Shown: positions 36,357 to 45,855 of the stretch, in pieces
Layout: each line of letters opens with the position of its first letter
How positions within the stretch are numbered: position 1 is the stretch's first letter
Source of the DNA: Bradyrhizobium sp. LLZ17
GTDB lineage: Bacteria > Pseudomonadota > Alphaproteobacteria > Rhizobiales > Xanthobacteraceae
Direction: 5' to 3'
Length of the DNA: 64,000 nucleotides
NCBI RefSeq assembly: GCF_041200145.1
Contig: NZ_CP165734.1
Location: forward strand, 4,340,001-4,404,000
Notes under the pieces: generated by a model
Databases searched by the model: none
Seen by the model: only the letters and a program-made list of their open reading frames with translations
Told to the model about the DNA's origin: nothing
Translations under genes and position numbers: made by a program

Positions 36357-38252
36357 TCAGTTGATCCGCTGACCTGTGATCTGCCAGGGCCCGGGATTGA
36401 GCACTAGGCCAGTCGCCTTGCCGATCTCATCGTGCAGAAAAGCAAGACGCGTGTGCTCGCCGCTATCGACGAAAAACTCATCGTTCGACATCGGGACCAG
36501 CGTGATGGGCATCCCCTTCTCGAAGTCGAGCACCGGCAGCGCTCCGCCGGCCTCGACCTGCAGCTTGCCATCCGTGATCGCGACATGGAGATCGGTGCCA
36601 AGCGGTGCGATCACAGCGCGAACGATCGTCAACTCGATCGGCTCGTTCTGCCCCTTGCGCGCGATGGTCAGGCGGATCGAGCTGTTCACCGGCCCGCGCA
36701 TCTTGTCGAGAACCTGATCGAGGGATTTGCCTTGCGTCGCTTCCCCATCCAGATGTGTGATGATGTCATCAGCCATGACGCCGGCCTTGGCCGCAGGCGT
36801 GCCTTGGATTGGGAATTTCACCTCAAGGCGACCGTCCTGTATCGCGATCTGGATGCCAAGACCCCCAATCTCGTCCTGCCGGTCCCGGGAACTCAGCGTT
36901 GCGAACCTGTACGTGCCCGTGAAGGATGCGAGTGCGGCTTGATCGACGCCAGCGTCGGCTGATGCTGGCACACCTTGATCAGGAACACTGAAGGCGCCGT
37001 AGACGAGACCGTGAAACGCAGAATTGAACACGGCGAACTTGTTCGGCGCGACGTGGATGAGATTGATGGCGATCAACTGCTCCGCCGGATCAACCCAGAA
37101 ATGAGTGCCCCAGATCCCATTCCAGGAGAAGCTGCCGACCGATCCGGCGACGGAGCTTCGTGCGGCCTCGCTGCGGATGGAAAATCCAAGTCCCCAAACC
37201 GAGCCGTCGGCGATGCGCTTCCCGGGCGGCACAGCGCTCGTGGTCATCCGCCGCACGATCTCAGGCGACAGAATGCGCACGCCGTCGAGTTCGCCACCAT
37301 TGAGGAGCATCTGACAGAACCTGAGATAGTCGGCCGCCGTCGACACCAGTCCGCCGCCACCCGAGAACAGCGTGGTCGGCTTAGTGACATCCCGGTCCGG
37401 AAGCATCGTCGCCCCAGCCGGCGGGTCGACGAGGCGCGCGAGCTTCTCCGGTGGCACCCAGAACCCGGTGTCGACCATACCGAGCGGCTTGAACAGCCGG
37501 TTGTCGAGAAACCGATCGAACGGCTGGCCCGACGCGACCTCGATCACCCGCCCCAGCACGTCAGCATTGTGACCATACTCCCAGACTTCTCCGGGCTGAT
37601 GAGCGAGCGGGAGCCGCGCCAAACGGGATACGAAGTCCTTCAGGGTGCCGTCACGCGCCAAGCCCTTCGCGTTTAGTCCGCTCTCCCGATAGAGCCTGTG
37701 CACCGCCGTATTACCCGAATCCGCGTAAGTGAGGCCGGATGTCTGGCGCAGCAGATCCTCCACCGTCATCGGATGCTTCTGCGGCTCATATGCGATCTGG
37801 GTCTTGCCGGTCACAGGATCCTTGGTCTCGACAGCGACCATCATATTCATGAGCTCGGGAAGATAGTTGGCGACCGGGGCAGCAAGATCGAGCTTCCCCT
37901 CCTCGACCAGCATCATCGCGGCCACGCTGGTGACCGGCTTCGTCATCGAGGCAATCCAGAAGATCGCATCAAGCTGCAGCGGGGTGGTCTTTGCACGGTC
38001 ACGAAACCCGACTGCTCGCATATACGCCACTCTGCCGTTCCGCGCGATGGCCGCGACCGCGCCCGAGAAGGCGCCGGCATTGACCTGTGTCTGCTGCCAG
38101 GCGGCGATCCGTGACAGCCGCGGCGCCGAGAAGCCAAGCGTTTCAGTATCGCTGATCGCTGCGACGTCGTACGCACGGCCGTCGGTGGCAAGGCCGAGAG
38201 TCACGAGGAGGAGGATCGACAAAGCGGTGAGACGGCGATGCAGGCGCTTCAT
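36357..38252 (-). CDS. secreted serine hydrolase (beta-lactamase class C fold) with PDZ domain
   Basis: A 631-residue exported enzyme. After a leader (residues 8-27) comes a beta-lactamase-like domain with the nucleophile motif SMTK (Ser102, Lys105) and a Tyr226 motif (VWEYGHNADVLG), followed by TLFSGGGGLVSTAADYLRF. Such enzymes are peptidases, esterases or lactamases; the substrate is unknown. The C-terminal part (about 490-590) is PDZ-like: GLGIQIAIQDGRLEVKF, KAGVMADDIITHLDGEATQG. The frame is open another 92 codons upstream, but AGGGA before ATG 38252 and the leader favour this start. A perfect palindrome lies 71 bases upstream. Confidence 0.85.
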   Translation of the reverse strand: MKRLHRRLTALSILLLVTLGLATDGRAYDVAAISDTETLGFSAPRLSRIAAWQQTQVNAGAFSGAVAAIARNGRVAYMRAVGFRDRAKTTPLQLDAIFWIASMTKPVTSVAAMMLVEEGKLDLAAPVANYLPELMNMMVAVETKDPVTGKTQIAYEPQKHPMTVEDLLRQTSGLTYADSGNTAVHRLYRESGLNAKGLARDGTLKDFVSRLARLPLAHQPGEVWEYGHNADVLGRVIEVASGQPFDRFLDNRLFKPLGMVDTGFWVPPEKLARLVDPPAGATMLPDRDVTKPTTLFSGGGGLVSTAADYLRFCQMLLNGGELDGVRILSPEIVRRMTTSAVPPGKRIADGSVWGLGFSIRSEAARSSVAGSVGSFSWNGIWGTHFWVDPAEQLIAINLIHVAPNKFAVFNSAFHGLVYGAFSVPDQGVPASADAGVDQAALASFTGTYRFATLSSRDRQDEIGGLGIQIAIQDGRLEVKFPIQGTPAAKAGVMADDIITHLDGEATQGKSLDQVLDKMRGPVNSSIRLTIARKGQNEPIELTIVRAVIAPLGTDLHVAITDGKLQVEAGGALPVLDFEKGMPITLVPMSNDEFFVDSGEHTRLAFLHDEIGKATGLVLNPGPWQITGQRIN

Positions 38253-38322
38253 CCGGACGTCCCTTGCCAACTTGGCGACAGCGTGGGCGCAGTTGTATAC
38301 GTCGTCGTGCCATTCGGAAGAT

Positions 38323-38341
38323 ATGCTACACATTGTAGCAT
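38323..38341. promoter_or_regulatory. perfect palindrome, probable operator
   Basis: ATGCTACA CAT TGTAGCAT: two perfect 8-base half-sites around a three-base centre, about 71 bases before the serine hydrolase start. Its core TACA-N3-TGTA resembles (with one base more spacing) operators of BlaI/MecI-type repressors, which often control beta-lactamase-fold genes. No such repressor gene is in the window. Apart from this site and the ABC relic, 38253-38693 has no gene. Confidence 0.55.
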
Positions 38342-38691
38342 TGACGAAGCGGGAGGTCAATCGGCAAGCTTCTGATGGTGGCCACGGCCGATCTCGCAAT
38401 AGGTTTCGACCGGGTCTGCTGAGTCGCCGGAAGTGCGAAGGTCGCCACTCGACCCGGTCGACACGAATGCTGGCGTTAGAGGATAAGACGCGTCGTCGTG
38501 CCATGGGCGAGCAAACGTCCTTTATCATCCAGACCCGTCATTGGGCCGTGCCGATCCGCCGTCCAGAGTCCAGGACCACTCGTTCCGCCATGACTTGGGC
38601 ACTACGGCTCGTGAGCCGAAGCGACGTTTCGTTGCGGCTCACGAATGCTTTGCCTTGGCAAGGGTTAATCCCATGGGATGCGGGAGCAGCA

Positions 38692-38820
38692 ATGAAGCGA
38701 CGCAACTTCATGATGGGTCTGGGAATGGCGGCCGCGCTGCCCGCAACGTTGCGCGCCCGGGAGGCGACACCGGCCCTAGGATTCCTCTCAACGCGTTCGC
38801 TGACATTGGACCTTGGCTAA
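38692..38820 (+). pseudogene. N-terminal relic of an ABC substrate-binding protein
   Basis: The frame MKRRNFMMGLGMAAALPATL then REATPALGFLSTRSLTLDLG ends after 42 codons. It is the leader and first strand of the same ABC_sub_bind family as 35219-36211 (GFLSxRS is the family's first motif). All of the rest is missing. Confidence 0.65.
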
Positions 38821-38949
38821 ACGCTTCTGCGGACAAGTCGCTTCGCTCGCAACGACCACGCGCGCAACACTCGCGTCTTTCGTGACTCGCTTTCCACGAT
38901 TTCCGCTTGTATGTAGTGCGCGCCGCTCGGGCTGGGACTGGGGCCGCAC

Positions 38950-40170
38950 ATGCACGACGAGACGTCACCGCGCTACGCTGGCTGGAGGGTCGTGCTTGCC
39001 TGTTTCCTGCTGGCGCTGTCGATCTTCGGCTTTGCTCTGTATGGGCAGGGGGTCTATCTGGTAGAGCTGCAGCGGCTGAACGGCTGGCCGGCCTCGCTGA
39101 TCTCGGGTGCCAGCACGCTGTCGCTTTTGATCGGTAATGTTATCGTCATCTTCACCGACGAGATCGTGCGGCGGCTCGGCCTGAAGCGACTGGCACTGGC
39201 AGGAATTGCTTGCCTCGCCACCTCTCTGGTGCTGCTCGCCTTCGCTGGCTCGCAGTGGATGCTATACGCGGCATTCGCGTTGATGTCGCTCGGCTGGGTG
39301 GGCATGGGCACCGTAATCATTTCGGCGGTCATCGGTGCCTGGTTCGTTCGGCGCCGCGGCCTTGCAATTAGCTTGGCCTTCCTCGGCGCCAGTTCGGGCG
39401 GCGTCATTGTGACGCCACTACTGGTCGTTCTGGTGAGCCACCTAGGATTCCAGACCGCGATGCTGGCCGCGAGCGCAGTCCTGCTGATCTTTCTAGTCCC
39501 GGCCACGCTTGCCTGGATCGGCCCGCCACCGAATGCGGGCGCAACGGCTGCAACCGCCAACCAATCCGCGCCGGCGCTCGCCAGCAGCATCTCCCGCGGC
39601 GAGGTGGTGCGCCGGCCGGTGTTCTGGACCATCGCGATTCCCTTTGCGCTCGGGATCATCGCGCAGGTCGGCTTCATCGTGCACCAGATCGCGATACTCG
39701 AGCCGAAGATCGGAGCTGTCACGGCAGGGCTCGCCGTCAGCGTGATGACTTTAATGGCGCTCGTCGGACGGCTCTCGCTTAGCGTGATCGCCGACCGCCT
39801 TGATCCGCGACTTGCAGCCGCCGTCTCGCTGGTGAGCCAGGCCGTGGCGCTGTCGACCATCTGCCTGACGGACGACGTTGAACTCGTGCTGCTGGCCTCT
39901 GCCGTGTTCGGTTTCTCGGTCGGCAACCTCATCACGCTACCGCCGCTGATCATCCACCGCGAGTTTGAGGTGCAAAACTTCACAGTGGTGATGGGGCTGT
40001 TCACCTCGATCAGCGGCACGGTCGGCGCCTTGGGTCCCGGATTGATCGGTCTAATCCGCGGCTGGAGAGGCGATTACGGCGCTTCGCTGCTGTTGGCGAT
40101 TACGCTGGAAGCGATCGCCGCGGCGATCGTGCTCGCGGGGGCCGGAAAGCCTACCGTGAGCGAGGCCTAG
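38950..40170 (+). CDS. MFS transporter
   Basis: A 406-residue, very hydrophobic protein with about 12 membrane helices and no signal peptide. Features: GWRVVLACFLLALSIFGFAL (helix 1), a basic loop after helix 2 (RRLGLKRLALAG), GAWFVRRRGLAISLAF, and the second half starting with WTIAIPFALGIIAQ. It is a major-facilitator secondary transporter of the oxalate/monocarboxylate-like or drug-efflux type; substrate unknown. The protein has normal length and no breaks. Confidence 0.85.
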   Translation: MHDETSPRYAGWRVVLACFLLALSIFGFALYGQGVYLVELQRLNGWPASLISGASTLSLLIGNVIVIFTDEIVRRLGLKRLALAGIACLATSLVLLAFAGSQWMLYAAFALMSLGWVGMGTVIISAVIGAWFVRRRGLAISLAFLGASSGGVIVTPLLVVLVSHLGFQTAMLAASAVLLIFLVPATLAWIGPPPNAGATAATANQSAPALASSISRGEVVRRPVFWTIAIPFALGIIAQVGFIVHQIAILEPKIGAVTAGLAVSVMTLMALVGRLSLSVIADRLDPRLAAAVSLVSQAVALSTICLTDDVELVLLASAVFGFSVGNLITLPPLIIHREFEVQNFTVVMGLFTSISGTVGALGPGLIGLIRGWRGDYGASLLLAITLEAIAAAIVLAGAGKPTVSEA

Positions 40171-40311
40171 CGTGCCCACCGTTGCACGTCGACCGTCACG
40201 ATCAGGGCCTTGACCGCCCGGGTGTCCCCGCCGCAGGCCGCGATCGGCCTGGTCGGCGGCGGCCTCCAACTCGTCGACGGCGGGCGCGGGGGTCTCAGTG
40301 GTAGCGGGCAT
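40167..40311 (-). pseudogene. small hypothetical protein, frameshifted
   Basis: The minus-strand ATG at 40311 opens PATTETPAPAVDELEAAADQ. One extra base in GGCC (40246-40249) shifts the frame; in the neighbouring frame the natural end IAACGGDTRAVKALIVTVDV then follows, closing at 40167 (QRWAR). With the base removed it is a 47-residue protein of a type I remember from Bradyrhizobium. Confidence 0.55.
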
Positions 40312-40476
40312 CCCCCATTGTTCCTTGTTTGTTCCCGGAGAGTCAAGACCGGCCGCCGGATTCCGCTGGTGCCGCACGCCCGGTTAAGGATGAATTCGCG
40401 CTGAGGCGGACGGGATGTCGGAACTGCCCTCGCTCGTTCGTCTTGAATCCGAGCCGCCAACGGAGTTCTGCGTATC

Positions 40477-41403
40477 GTGGCCCCGCGCGCCAACTGGAAA
40501 GGCTTCCTGCGTCTGTCCCTGGTGACCTGCCCGGTCGCGCTCTATCCGGCGACCTCCGAGTCCGAGAAGATCAGCTTCAACCAGCTCAATCGGCAGACCG
40601 GTCATCGCATCAAGTACCTGAAGGTCGACGCCGACACGGGCGACGAGGTGCCCAACGAGGACATCGTCAAGGGTTACCAGCTCGAGAAGGACCAGTTCAT
40701 CGAGGTGACGAAGGAGGAGCTCGAGGAGATCGCGCTGGAATCCACGCGCACCATCGAGATCGACGAGTTCGTTGACAAGTCCGACATCGACCCGCGCTAC
40801 CTGATCCGCCCCTACTACATCCGGCCAGACGGCAAGGTCGGCCACGACGCCTTTGCCGTCATCCGCGAGACGATTCGCGAGATGAACAAGGTCGCGATCG
40901 GGAGCGTCGTGCTGACCAACCGCGAGCACATCATTGGGCTAGAGCCATTGGACAAGGGCCTCGTCGGCACGCTGCTGCGCTACCCTTACGAGGTGCGGAG
41001 CGAGCAGGAGTATTTCGACGAGATCCAGGACGTGAAGGTGACGAAGGACATGCTCGATCTCGCGAAGCACATCGTCAACCAGAAGGCCGGGCGGTTCGAG
41101 CCCGAAAAGTTCGAAGACCACTACGAGACCGCGCTGATCGACCTGATCAACAAGAAGCGCGCCGGCAAGCCGATCACGCCGAAGGAGCGGCCTGCCGCCG
41201 GCAAAGTCGTCGATCTGATGGAGGCGCTGCGGCGGAGCGTCGGTCAGGAGCAAGCGCCGGCGAAGGCTGGTAAGCCTTCCAAGAAGCCGCGCAAGGCTGG
41301 TGCGGGGCAGAAGGAGATGCTGATGCCGATCGAGGGCAAGAAGCCGGTGAGGGAGGCCGCGGCGAAGAAGCCCGCCTCCACCAGATCGCGCAGATCGGCC
41401 TGA
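40477..41403 (+). CDS. ku: Ku DNA end-binding protein
   Basis: A 308-residue bacterial Ku homologue, which binds DNA double-strand ends as a homodimer and recruits LigD for non-homologous end joining. The core (about 1-260) carries ANWKGFLRLSLVTCPVALYP, NQLNRQTGHRIKYLKVDADT and VLTNREHIIGLEPLDKGLVG. The C-terminal tail is Lys/Ala-rich (KAGKPSKKPRKAGAGQKEML), as in rhizobial Ku proteins with DNA-binding tails. It starts with GTG; GGAG lies 11 bases upstream. In this window only broken ligase pieces are found (20-21 kb). Confidence 0.92.
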   Translation: MAPRANWKGFLRLSLVTCPVALYPATSESEKISFNQLNRQTGHRIKYLKVDADTGDEVPNEDIVKGYQLEKDQFIEVTKEELEEIALESTRTIEIDEFVDKSDIDPRYLIRPYYIRPDGKVGHDAFAVIRETIREMNKVAIGSVVLTNREHIIGLEPLDKGLVGTLLRYPYEVRSEQEYFDEIQDVKVTKDMLDLAKHIVNQKAGRFEPEKFEDHYETALIDLINKKRAGKPITPKERPAAGKVVDLMEALRRSVGQEQAPAKAGKPSKKPRKAGAGQKEMLMPIEGKKPVREAAAKKPASTRSRRSA

Positions 41404-41598
41404 CTACTTTGCCCAGCGAAGGGCGATTGCGACCTGCTATCTTCCGCTGGCACTGGACTCGACTGCATCCTCCTGTTTAGATCGAACCAAGCCCCACGCC
41501 CCGCCGTAAGCGGCGCGTGCAGCACACCGGCACGACGGATCACGGGCACATATCAGGTCATCGGCGCTACCAGCGCCTTGCCCATCGTGCCACCATGA

Positions 41599-42138
41599 GG
41601 CCGCCTTCTCAAGCAGATCGCTGACGTCTTCATCCGCTACGCCAACTTCACTCTCGGCGGCGGGAGCGCAACCACGGCTGTCATTCACGGCGAGATCGTG
41701 GGCAAGCGCCGTTGGGTGAGCGAGGAGCAATTCGCGCTTTCCTACGCGCTCGGCCGATTGACGCCGGGCACCAACCTGCTCGCATTCTGTGTCGGCATCG
41801 GGTGGCTCCTGCGGCGATGGGCCGGCGCTCTCGTCGCGCTGCTGGCCGCCTCGGTCCCATGCACGCTATTCGTGCTGGTCATCACCGTCCTGTTCGCCGA
41901 GTGGCAGGAGAATCCGTTTGCGCAGGCGGCCATTAAGGGCGCGATCGCAGCCGCTGTGGCGGTCACGGTGAAGACGTCTGGACCATCGTCCATCCGCATT
42001 TCCGGCCGGGAAAACCGCATCCGCGTCGTCCTGATCGGCGCTACGGCATTTGCGCTCCATGCGATCGCCGGGATGTCCCCGCTCGCCGTTCTGGTGCTCG
42101 CTGCGCTGATCGGTCTCTTTCTGCCGGAGCCCTCATGA
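41599..42138 (+). pseudogene. chromate transporter (ChrA) N-terminal domain, start missing
   Basis: The frame is open from just after a stop at 41596 and reads IADVFIRYANFTLGGGSATT, GKRRWVSEEQFALSYALGRL and TPGTNLLAFCVGIGWLLRRW, the first half of a ChrA-type transporter (FGGGSA and PGP/PGTN loop). No good start precedes the conserved part; GTG 41698 would skip the first helix. 42138 ends four bases after the next gene begins. Either an unusual start or a decayed 5' end. 41404-41598 has no other gene. Confidence 0.65.
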
Positions 42139-42669
42139 ACTTCGTCCTGCTGTACCTATTGCTCCTGAAGGGCACGATCACGGCGTTCGCCGGGCTGGCC
42201 TCGCTGCCCGTCATCCAGGAGTCGCTGGTCAACCACTATCACGTGCTGACCAACGAGCAGCTCAATGAGGCGGTGGTCATTACCCGGAGCTCGCCGGGCC
42301 CGGTCGGCCTCTATGTCGTCCGCGTCGGCTACTTCGTCGCCCCGGCTTCCGGGAGCGGTCGCCGGCTGGCTCGCCATGATCACGCCTGCGCTGCTCATCA
42401 TTCCGCTGGTCCACTTCGTCGGGCGACGGATGGAGCACCCTCGGGTGCGATCCGTGCTGCAGACCGTCGTCATCGCCAGCGCGGGATTGCTGCTCGCAGC
42501 CGCCATTCCGCTCGGACTGGACGGCCTCACCGGCCCGGTCACCTGGGCAATTGCGGTGGTTTGCCTTGTGCTGCTGCTGACCACTCGCATCGACACGCTA
42601 TGGATGATCCTAGGCGCAACACTGACCTCTCTTACCGCTTCTTCCATCGGATTGGCCGCCAACCTGTAG
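42135..42669 (+). pseudogene. chromate transporter (ChrA) C-terminal domain, frameshifted
   Basis: ATG 42135 overlaps the stop of the N-domain gene. The frame has KGTITAFAGLASLPVIQESL and VVITRSSPGPVGLYVVRVGY. At CCCC (42340-42343) one extra base shifts it; the next frame continues RLPGAVAGWLAMITPALLII and goes to 42669 through helices such as VWAIAVVCLVLLLTT-like segments. With the base removed the protein has the expected half-transporter length. Confidence 0.75.
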
Positions 42670-42976
42670 CCCTCAGCCTCATCGCGAGCTCTGGACCTGC
42701 CGTCATGGGCGAAGATGTGCGCGAGGCACTACTGCTGATCGGGCATGCTTGGTTTGGCAGCGGAAAACAAAGCGGACAGGGGAGCCTGCGACAGGCTCCG
42801 AGCCCCTGCCGATCGCGACAACGACGCAGCAAAATGCGGACCATCGATAATGCGTCGAAAGCCGGGCTGGTCTGCATCGACGATCGTTACGCTCATGTTC
42901 GCGCCACCTTTTGAACTGATGCTCCAAGCGGGGCGCAAAAGGAAGGGCTGGGCAAAACGCGTCGGAGGAAATCGTC
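42670..42976. other. no strong gene
   Basis: The minus-strand frame 42729-42896 (MSVTIVDADQPGFRRIIDGP) has AAGGTGG before its ATG and could be the 5' end of a lost gene, but stops after 55 codons and matches nothing I know. Otherwise empty; the last bases hold the ribosome site (GGAGGAAA) of the SMP-30 gene. Confidence 0.35.
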
Positions 42977-44086
42977 ATGACAACTAAGCTGGCAAGTGCC
43001 GTCTGTGCATTTTCACTTGTGTTCTGTGGCGCGGCGGCGCCCGTTCATACCGCATCGGCGCAGGCCCAGTCCGTCGCCGCGCCTCCGCTCGCCGGTCCGC
43101 CATCTCCCGAGCAAGTGCAGCCCTGGGGCTTGCCGCCCCCTCCGCCGGGTATCGGGCCGGTCACCTTGTTCGCGGACATCCATGATCAGCCGCAGGGCAA
43201 GTTTCTTGAGGGCGGGGCCTTCGACAAGGCAGGCAATTTCTGGTTCGTCGCGATCGGCAGCGGCTGGGTGTCCTATCTCACTCCCGACGCGAAGCTGGTC
43301 CCGGTGTTCAACTGTAATCCGAGAGGAGATCTCGGTCCCGCCTGCGAACCGCAGGGCACGCGTTGGCATGACGGCAAGCTTTACGTCACGACCCGTCACC
43401 TCGGCGTCCTGATCTATGATCCGGACACGAAGCAACTGAGTTCACTCGTTTCGACGTTCCACAACGAACTGTTCAAGGGTCCGAATGATCTCGACTTCGA
43501 CGCCGAGGGCAATCTGTACTTCACCGATCCCTGGGGAACAGGACCCGGACCCGACGCGGCGGATCGGACCGGTGCGGTCTATCAATACTCGAAAGACGGC
43601 ATTCTCCGGCGCATCATCTCCACCGGTAGTTTTCCCAATGGCATAGCGGTTTCGCCGGACGACGGCACGCTGGCGGTCGCCGACTACGCCAGCAACCGGA
43701 TGCTATATTATTCATTCCTGGGAGGGCCGAATCCGGCGTGCTCCCAATGCGCCAAGGACCCGTCGCACACCACCTTCTTCTTCGCGACCGCCGGGAGCTA
43801 CAATCCAGGCAACGGTGGACCTGACGGCATCCACTACGACGTACATGGCAATCTCTGGGCAGCGTGCGGCATCGGCGGACTCATCGAGTACGATCCGCGG
43901 GGTTTCATCATCGGTTATGTCCCATTGCCGAATGGTGATTCGTCGGCCACGAACTTTGCCTTCGGCGGCGAGAACAACCAGTACATCTACATGGAAGGTG
44001 CCGTCAGCGGAACAATCTACAAATTCAAGGCGCCGTACCCCGGTCTGATTGGACCAGACGGCGTGCGGTTGGCGGCGCAACCCTGA
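42977..44086 (+). CDS. secreted SMP-30/gluconolactonase-type protein
   Basis: A 369-residue protein with a leader (about 1-27, AVCAFSLVFCGAAAPVHTAS) and a Pro-rich linker, followed by a six-bladed beta-propeller of the SMP-30/lactonase type: LEGGAFDKAGNFWFVAIGSG, GPNDLDFDAEGNLYFTDPWG, FPNGIAVSPDDGTLAVADYA and GGPDGIHYDVHGNLWAACGI. The Glu, Asn and Asp (LEGGAF, PNDLDF, PDGIHYD) fit the metal ligands of the family. The reaction is probably hydrolysis of a lactone in the periplasm; substrate unknown. Good GGAGGAAA before the ATG. Confidence 0.8.
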   Translation: MTTKLASAVCAFSLVFCGAAAPVHTASAQAQSVAAPPLAGPPSPEQVQPWGLPPPPPGIGPVTLFADIHDQPQGKFLEGGAFDKAGNFWFVAIGSGWVSYLTPDAKLVPVFNCNPRGDLGPACEPQGTRWHDGKLYVTTRHLGVLIYDPDTKQLSSLVSTFHNELFKGPNDLDFDAEGNLYFTDPWGTGPGPDAADRTGAVYQYSKDGILRRIISTGSFPNGIAVSPDDGTLAVADYASNRMLYYSFLGGPNPACSQCAKDPSHTTFFFATAGSYNPGNGGPDGIHYDVHGNLWAACGIGGLIEYDPRGFIIGYVPLPNGDSSATNFAFGGENNQYIYMEGAVSGTIYKFKAPYPGLIGPDGVRLAAQP

Positions 44087-44100
44087 CTTCGCGCGCTGTG

Positions 44101-44123
44101 GTGCGCGCCGCATTGGCGCGCAC
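44101..44123 (+). other. GC hairpin after the SMP-30 gene
   Basis: GTGCGCGCC (44101-44109) pairs perfectly with GGCGCGCAC (44115-44123) around GCATT. No T-run follows, so termination is uncertain. The rest of 44087-44419 has no supported gene. Confidence 0.5.
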
Positions 44124-44419
44124 TTCATCACGGTGTCCTGGCGGCGCATCGCCGCGGGCAGCGGTTGTTCATCCCGGCAGGCAGGCCCGGCGGCGCGCGC
44201 CGCTGGCCTAGGTGAGCTCGCGTCGCCCGCCGCGCGGATCGCGGTCGGCGATCTCCGTAGCGCTCTAGAGAAACCCGAGCCAATTGGCAACGGAAGCAGT
44301 GCTGTGCGCTCTGGTGCAGAAAAAACTACACGTAAGACCAATTGTATCGTGCGGAGCAACTATTCTCGACAGCCCTTGAGGCGAGTGGTACCAAAACCAA
44401 GGCGTTTTCGGGGAGAACC

Positions 44420-44794
44420 ATGGGACGGCGGCTGGAAGTTTTCATTCCAATCATGCTGCTCTCGATACTGGTGCAGTCGTTCGCACCGATTGCCGCCTTT
44501 CGCGCAGTCGCTGATGCCGTGAACGATCCGCTTTACATGGGGTCGATCTGCTCTGAAGCGATGTCATCCCCGACGGATCCGCGGACAGCTCCGACGCAAC
44601 AATCTCAGGGGTGCTGTGTATTCTGCGCGGCGGGTCATAGCGTCGCCGCCATTGCGGGCGATCCGCCGCCCTTCATTTTCGCGGTTCTGCAGCGTCAATA
44701 CCAGCGGGTATCCTGGCTGGAAGCCGCACCGTCGCCATCGACAGCACGGGTCGGCTCGAACGCAGAAGCTCGCGCTCCACCGCACTTGACGTGA
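44420..44794 (+). CDS. DUF2946-family protein
   Basis: A 124-residue protein with an N-terminal hydrophobic helix (VFIPIMLLSILVQSFAPIAA) and a short Cys/His motif GCCVFCAAGHSVAA. This arrangement (leader, then CxxC-x(n)-H) fits DUF2946, a small exported family often next to copper transport genes. It may bind copper. GGGGAGAA before the ATG at 44420 sets the start. The next gene begins 57 bases on. Confidence 0.6.
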   Translation: MGRRLEVFIPIMLLSILVQSFAPIAAFRAVADAVNDPLYMGSICSEAMSSPTDPRTAPTQQSQGCCVFCAAGHSVAAIAGDPPPFIFAVLQRQYQRVSWLEAAPSPSTARVGSNAEARAPPHLT

Positions 44795-44850
44795 ACCCCG
44801 GCGGCCTCCGGCTGCCGATGCATTCACATCAACACCTGTGGAGGTTCTTC

Positions 44851-45852
44851 ATGTCTATCCATCTTTGGCGCGCGGGCATCTCGGTGCTCGCGATAGCGCT
44901 GGTCCCACTCGGTCGAACCGCCGCACACGAGATCGTTGGAAACCGTTTCTTTCCCGCAACGCTTGGCATCGATGATCCCGGCGTGAACGACGAACTATCG
45001 CTACCAACCGTCGACAGCTTCAAGACGGGCGACGTGCCCCCGGTCCGGCAGCGGGATATATCGGGAGAGTTCTCCAAACGCATCACCGAGGATTTCGCGA
45101 TTTCGTTCGGCTCGACCTACACCTTTCTTGGCCCGATCGATGCAGCGGCGGCCGGAGCCAATGGATTCCAGAATCTCGAGACGACGTTCAAATACCGCGT
45201 CTTCAAAGACCCCGCGCATGAGTTCGTGATGTCGGTTGGCCTCAGCGTCGAATGGGGCGGCACAGGTGCGGCGAACGTCGGGGCAGACCCGTTCAACACC
45301 TACACGCCAACGGTTTATTTCGGCAAAGGGCTGGGCGACCTTCCGGACTCTCTATCCTGGATCAGGCCCGTCGCGATAACTGGACAGATCGGCTACGCCA
45401 TTCCGGGAAGACGATCCACGACGACCGTCAGCGTCGATCCGGGCAGCGGTGATCTCACGGCTGATACCGAGTTCCATCCGAGGGTGCTGAATTGGGGAGG
45501 CACGATCCAGTATAGCATGCCGTATCTCAAGTCGTCGGTCGTTGACCTTGGCCTTCCGGATTTCGTGAATCATTTGATCCCGCTCGTCGAAGCGACACTG
45601 CAAACCCCTCTGTCGAATACCTTTACTTCGGGAACTCAGACCACCGGCACCATCAACCCCGGCGTCATTTGGGTTGGAAACACCTTTCAGGTAGCCGTTG
45701 AAGCACAGATCCCGATCAACCGGCAAAGCGGAAGCAATGTCGGGGTGATCGCTCAATTGCACCTCTACCTTGACGACATCGATCCGCGCGGCATCGGCAA
45801 GCCGATATTTGGCCCAGCGGTCCAGCAAGCCAGCCCCTTTCCGAGGAATTGA
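44851..45852 (+). CDS. outer-membrane beta-barrel protein in copper cluster
   Basis: A 333-residue exported protein (leader about 1-25) with alternating hydrophobic/polar strands and Gly/aromatic turns, ending in LHLYLDDIDPRGIGKPIFGP. Segments such as EDFAISFGSTYTFLGPIDAA and PVAITGQIGYAIPGRRSTTT look like barrel strands. GGAGG before ATG 44851 sets the start. It stands four bases before copC in the same direction, so it is likely the outer-membrane member of a copper handling operon. Confidence 0.65.
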   Translation: MSIHLWRAGISVLAIALVPLGRTAAHEIVGNRFFPATLGIDDPGVNDELSLPTVDSFKTGDVPPVRQRDISGEFSKRITEDFAISFGSTYTFLGPIDAAAAGANGFQNLETTFKYRVFKDPAHEFVMSVGLSVEWGGTGAANVGADPFNTYTPTVYFGKGLGDLPDSLSWIRPVAITGQIGYAIPGRRSTTTVSVDPGSGDLTADTEFHPRVLNWGGTIQYSMPYLKSSVVDLGLPDFVNHLIPLVEATLQTPLSNTFTSGTQTTGTINPGVIWVGNTFQVAVEAQIPINRQSGSNVGVIAQLHLYLDDIDPRGIGKPIFGPAVQQASPFPRN

Positions 45853-45855
45853 TCC

